From Oscillospiraceae bacterium (GTDB taxonomy: Bacteria > Bacillota > Clostridia > Oscillospirales > Oscillospiraceae), in contig JAFYCQ010000130.1 of the NCBI GenBank assembly GCA_017539635.1, forward strand, positions 1-6,430: a stretch of 6,430 nucleotides of DNA, given 5' to 3'. Under the pieces are notes generated by a model. It was not told the DNA's origin. It made no database searches and saw only the letters and a list, made by a program, of their open reading frames with translations. The position numbers and the translations under genes were made by a program. Below, piece after piece: positions 5,833 to 6,430 of the stretch; position 1 is the stretch's first letter, and each line of letters starts with the position of its first letter.

Positions 5833-6222
5833 ATGGGTGTTAAGGGACTGCCTACGAGCAGCGACATTTATCTTGAGGCAAACGGCAGGAAGCTGGCCGT
5901 TGTCCAGAGCTACAAGGCCACGGCCAAGCGCTCCTCCAAGAGCGTGGAGGCCTTCGGTGAGAGTGAGCCCGTGGGGGCGCTGAGAGGTCAGACGGAGTAC
6001 ACCATCGAGCTGACCAGGCTCTACGCAACGGATGACGCCATATCCGACGGGGTGGACTTTTTCTCCATTTCGGATTTCTCCCTCGTCATCGTAAAGCCCG
6101 ACAGGCGGATAGTTTACACCGGGTGTCAGTGGTCGGATATCGTTGAGTCCGGGGAGCTGGGAGAGATGGTGGCTGAGAAGATAGTCATAATCGCAGGGGC
6201 CAGAGTGGAGACCTCGGCGTGA
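5833..6222 (+). CDS. Tail tube protein (XkdM-like)
   Basis: A 129-residue protein next to the sheath gene, the standard place for the inner tube subunit whose stacked hexamers form the channel for DNA. Predicted strands alternate through the length: DIYLEANGRKLAVVQSYKAT (11-30), a loop with KSVEAFGESEPVGALRG (36-52), TEYTIELTRLY (54-64), FSLVIVKPDRRIVYTGCQW (82-100) and EKIVIIAGARVE (115-126). The 'F-G-x-x-x-P-V ... R-G-x-x-x-Y-T-I-E-L-T-R-L-Y' part resembles tubes of clostridial and PBSX-like myophages. A strong AAGGAGG (5819-5825), overlapping the sheath stop, is 7 bases before the ATG and suits a protein needed in many copies. No signal peptide or membrane segment is seen. Order and beta pattern make this call likely. 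Confidence 0.82.
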   Translation: MGVKGLPTSSDIYLEANGRKLAVVQSYKATAKRSSKSVEAFGESEPVGALRGQTEYTIELTRLYATDDAISDGVDFFSISDFSLVIVKPDRRIVYTGCQWSDIVESGELGEMVAEKIVIIAGARVETSA

Positions 6223-6430
6223 GAAGGTTCGACGAGGTGAGGCTTTTCCTCGCCGGTGACGAATATGAAGTGAGGGAGCTTTCCGCCCGGGTGAGGATAG
6301 ACGCCATGAAAAGGGCGGCGGAGCTTTCGGAAAAGCTCGGGACGGACGAAAAGGGCGGCGAGATAGTTCTCGCCGCCGCCCTGGCCGCCGAGAGTATGTT
6401 TCTTAAAGGGGAAAAGGCTTTTGAGGGCCC
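6219..6430 (+). CDS. Probable tail assembly chaperone, N-terminal part (cut by window end)
   Basis: An open frame starts at GTG 6219, overlaps the tube stop by 4 bases (GTGA), and runs without a stop to the window edge, giving 70 codons. GGAG at 6207-6210 is 8 bases upstream and fits as its ribosome site. The visible peptide begins RRFDEVRLFLAGDEYEVREL and continues as an acidic, Ala-rich helical stretch (MKRAAELSEKLG, then EIVLAAALAAESMFLKG). I do not recognise it by motif. The gene after the tube in this kind of module is normally the tail assembly chaperone (XkdN position), often made in two forms by ribosomal frameshifting near its end, followed by the tape measure gene. That region lies beyond the window, so the function is inferred from position only. 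The frame itself is well supported by the overlap and the continuous coding pattern. Confidence 0.55.
   Translation, partial: MRRFDEVRLFLAGDEYEVRELSARVRIDAMKRAAELSEKLGTDEKGGEIVLAAALAAESMFLKGEKAFEG

Noticed and set aside
1..6430. A tailocin (headless contractile particle) instead of a phage
   Set aside because: Intact-looking portal, protease, decoration and capsid genes and a terminase end are present in order, whereas tailocin clusters lack these.

Overview
This window is a stretch of the late structural region of a tailed bacteriophage or prophage with a contractile tail (myovirus morphology). Every gene is on the + strand. Coding is almost continuous: the largest gap between genes is 30 bases (2171-2200), and most neighbours overlap by 1 to 8 bases or are joined by a Shine-Dalgarno site. 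I see no host gene, integrase, tRNA, insertion sequence, CRISPR array, transcription terminator or convincing promoter, so this looks like the interior of one long late operon.

Layout: 1-99, last 32 codons of the large terminase subunit. About 96/114-1271, portal protein. 1268-2170, capsid maturation protease with a Cys/His-rich insert and a helical, possibly scaffolding, tail. 2201-2563, small capsid decoration (cement) protein. 2576-3604, HK97-fold major capsid protein. 3604-3960, 3960-4289 and 4282-4785, three small neck proteins: head-tail connector, head closure and tail terminator. 4786-5820, short tail sheath protein. 5833-6222, tail tube protein. 6219-6430, start of the next tail gene, probably the tail assembly chaperone, cut by the window edge.

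How the genes work together: terminase pumps DNA through the portal into a shell of capsid protein. The protease trims the shell during maturation and the decoration protein binds its surface. Connector and closure proteins extend the portal and seal the filled head. The terminator caps a tube-plus-sheath tail, which joins at the neck. The order matches the PBSX/skin-element (xkd/yqb) type of Gram-positive myophage module, and the sheath and tube resemble those of clostridial phages and diffocin-like particles. Terminase, portal and capsid genes argue for a DNA-packaging phage rather than a tailocin.

Host: the DNA is GC-rich by eye, with strong AGGAGG-type ribosome sites, TTG and GTG starts, many AGG/AGA arginine codons and frequent ATA isoleucine codons. 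This suggests a GC-rich anaerobe, such as a clostridial (Oscillospiraceae-like) bacterium or a Synergistota member, but the host cannot be fixed from this sequence. Nothing here is a clearly new system. The points most worth a second look are the Cys/His insert in the protease, the short sheath, the compact neck and a small cluster of possible hairpins inside the terminator gene.
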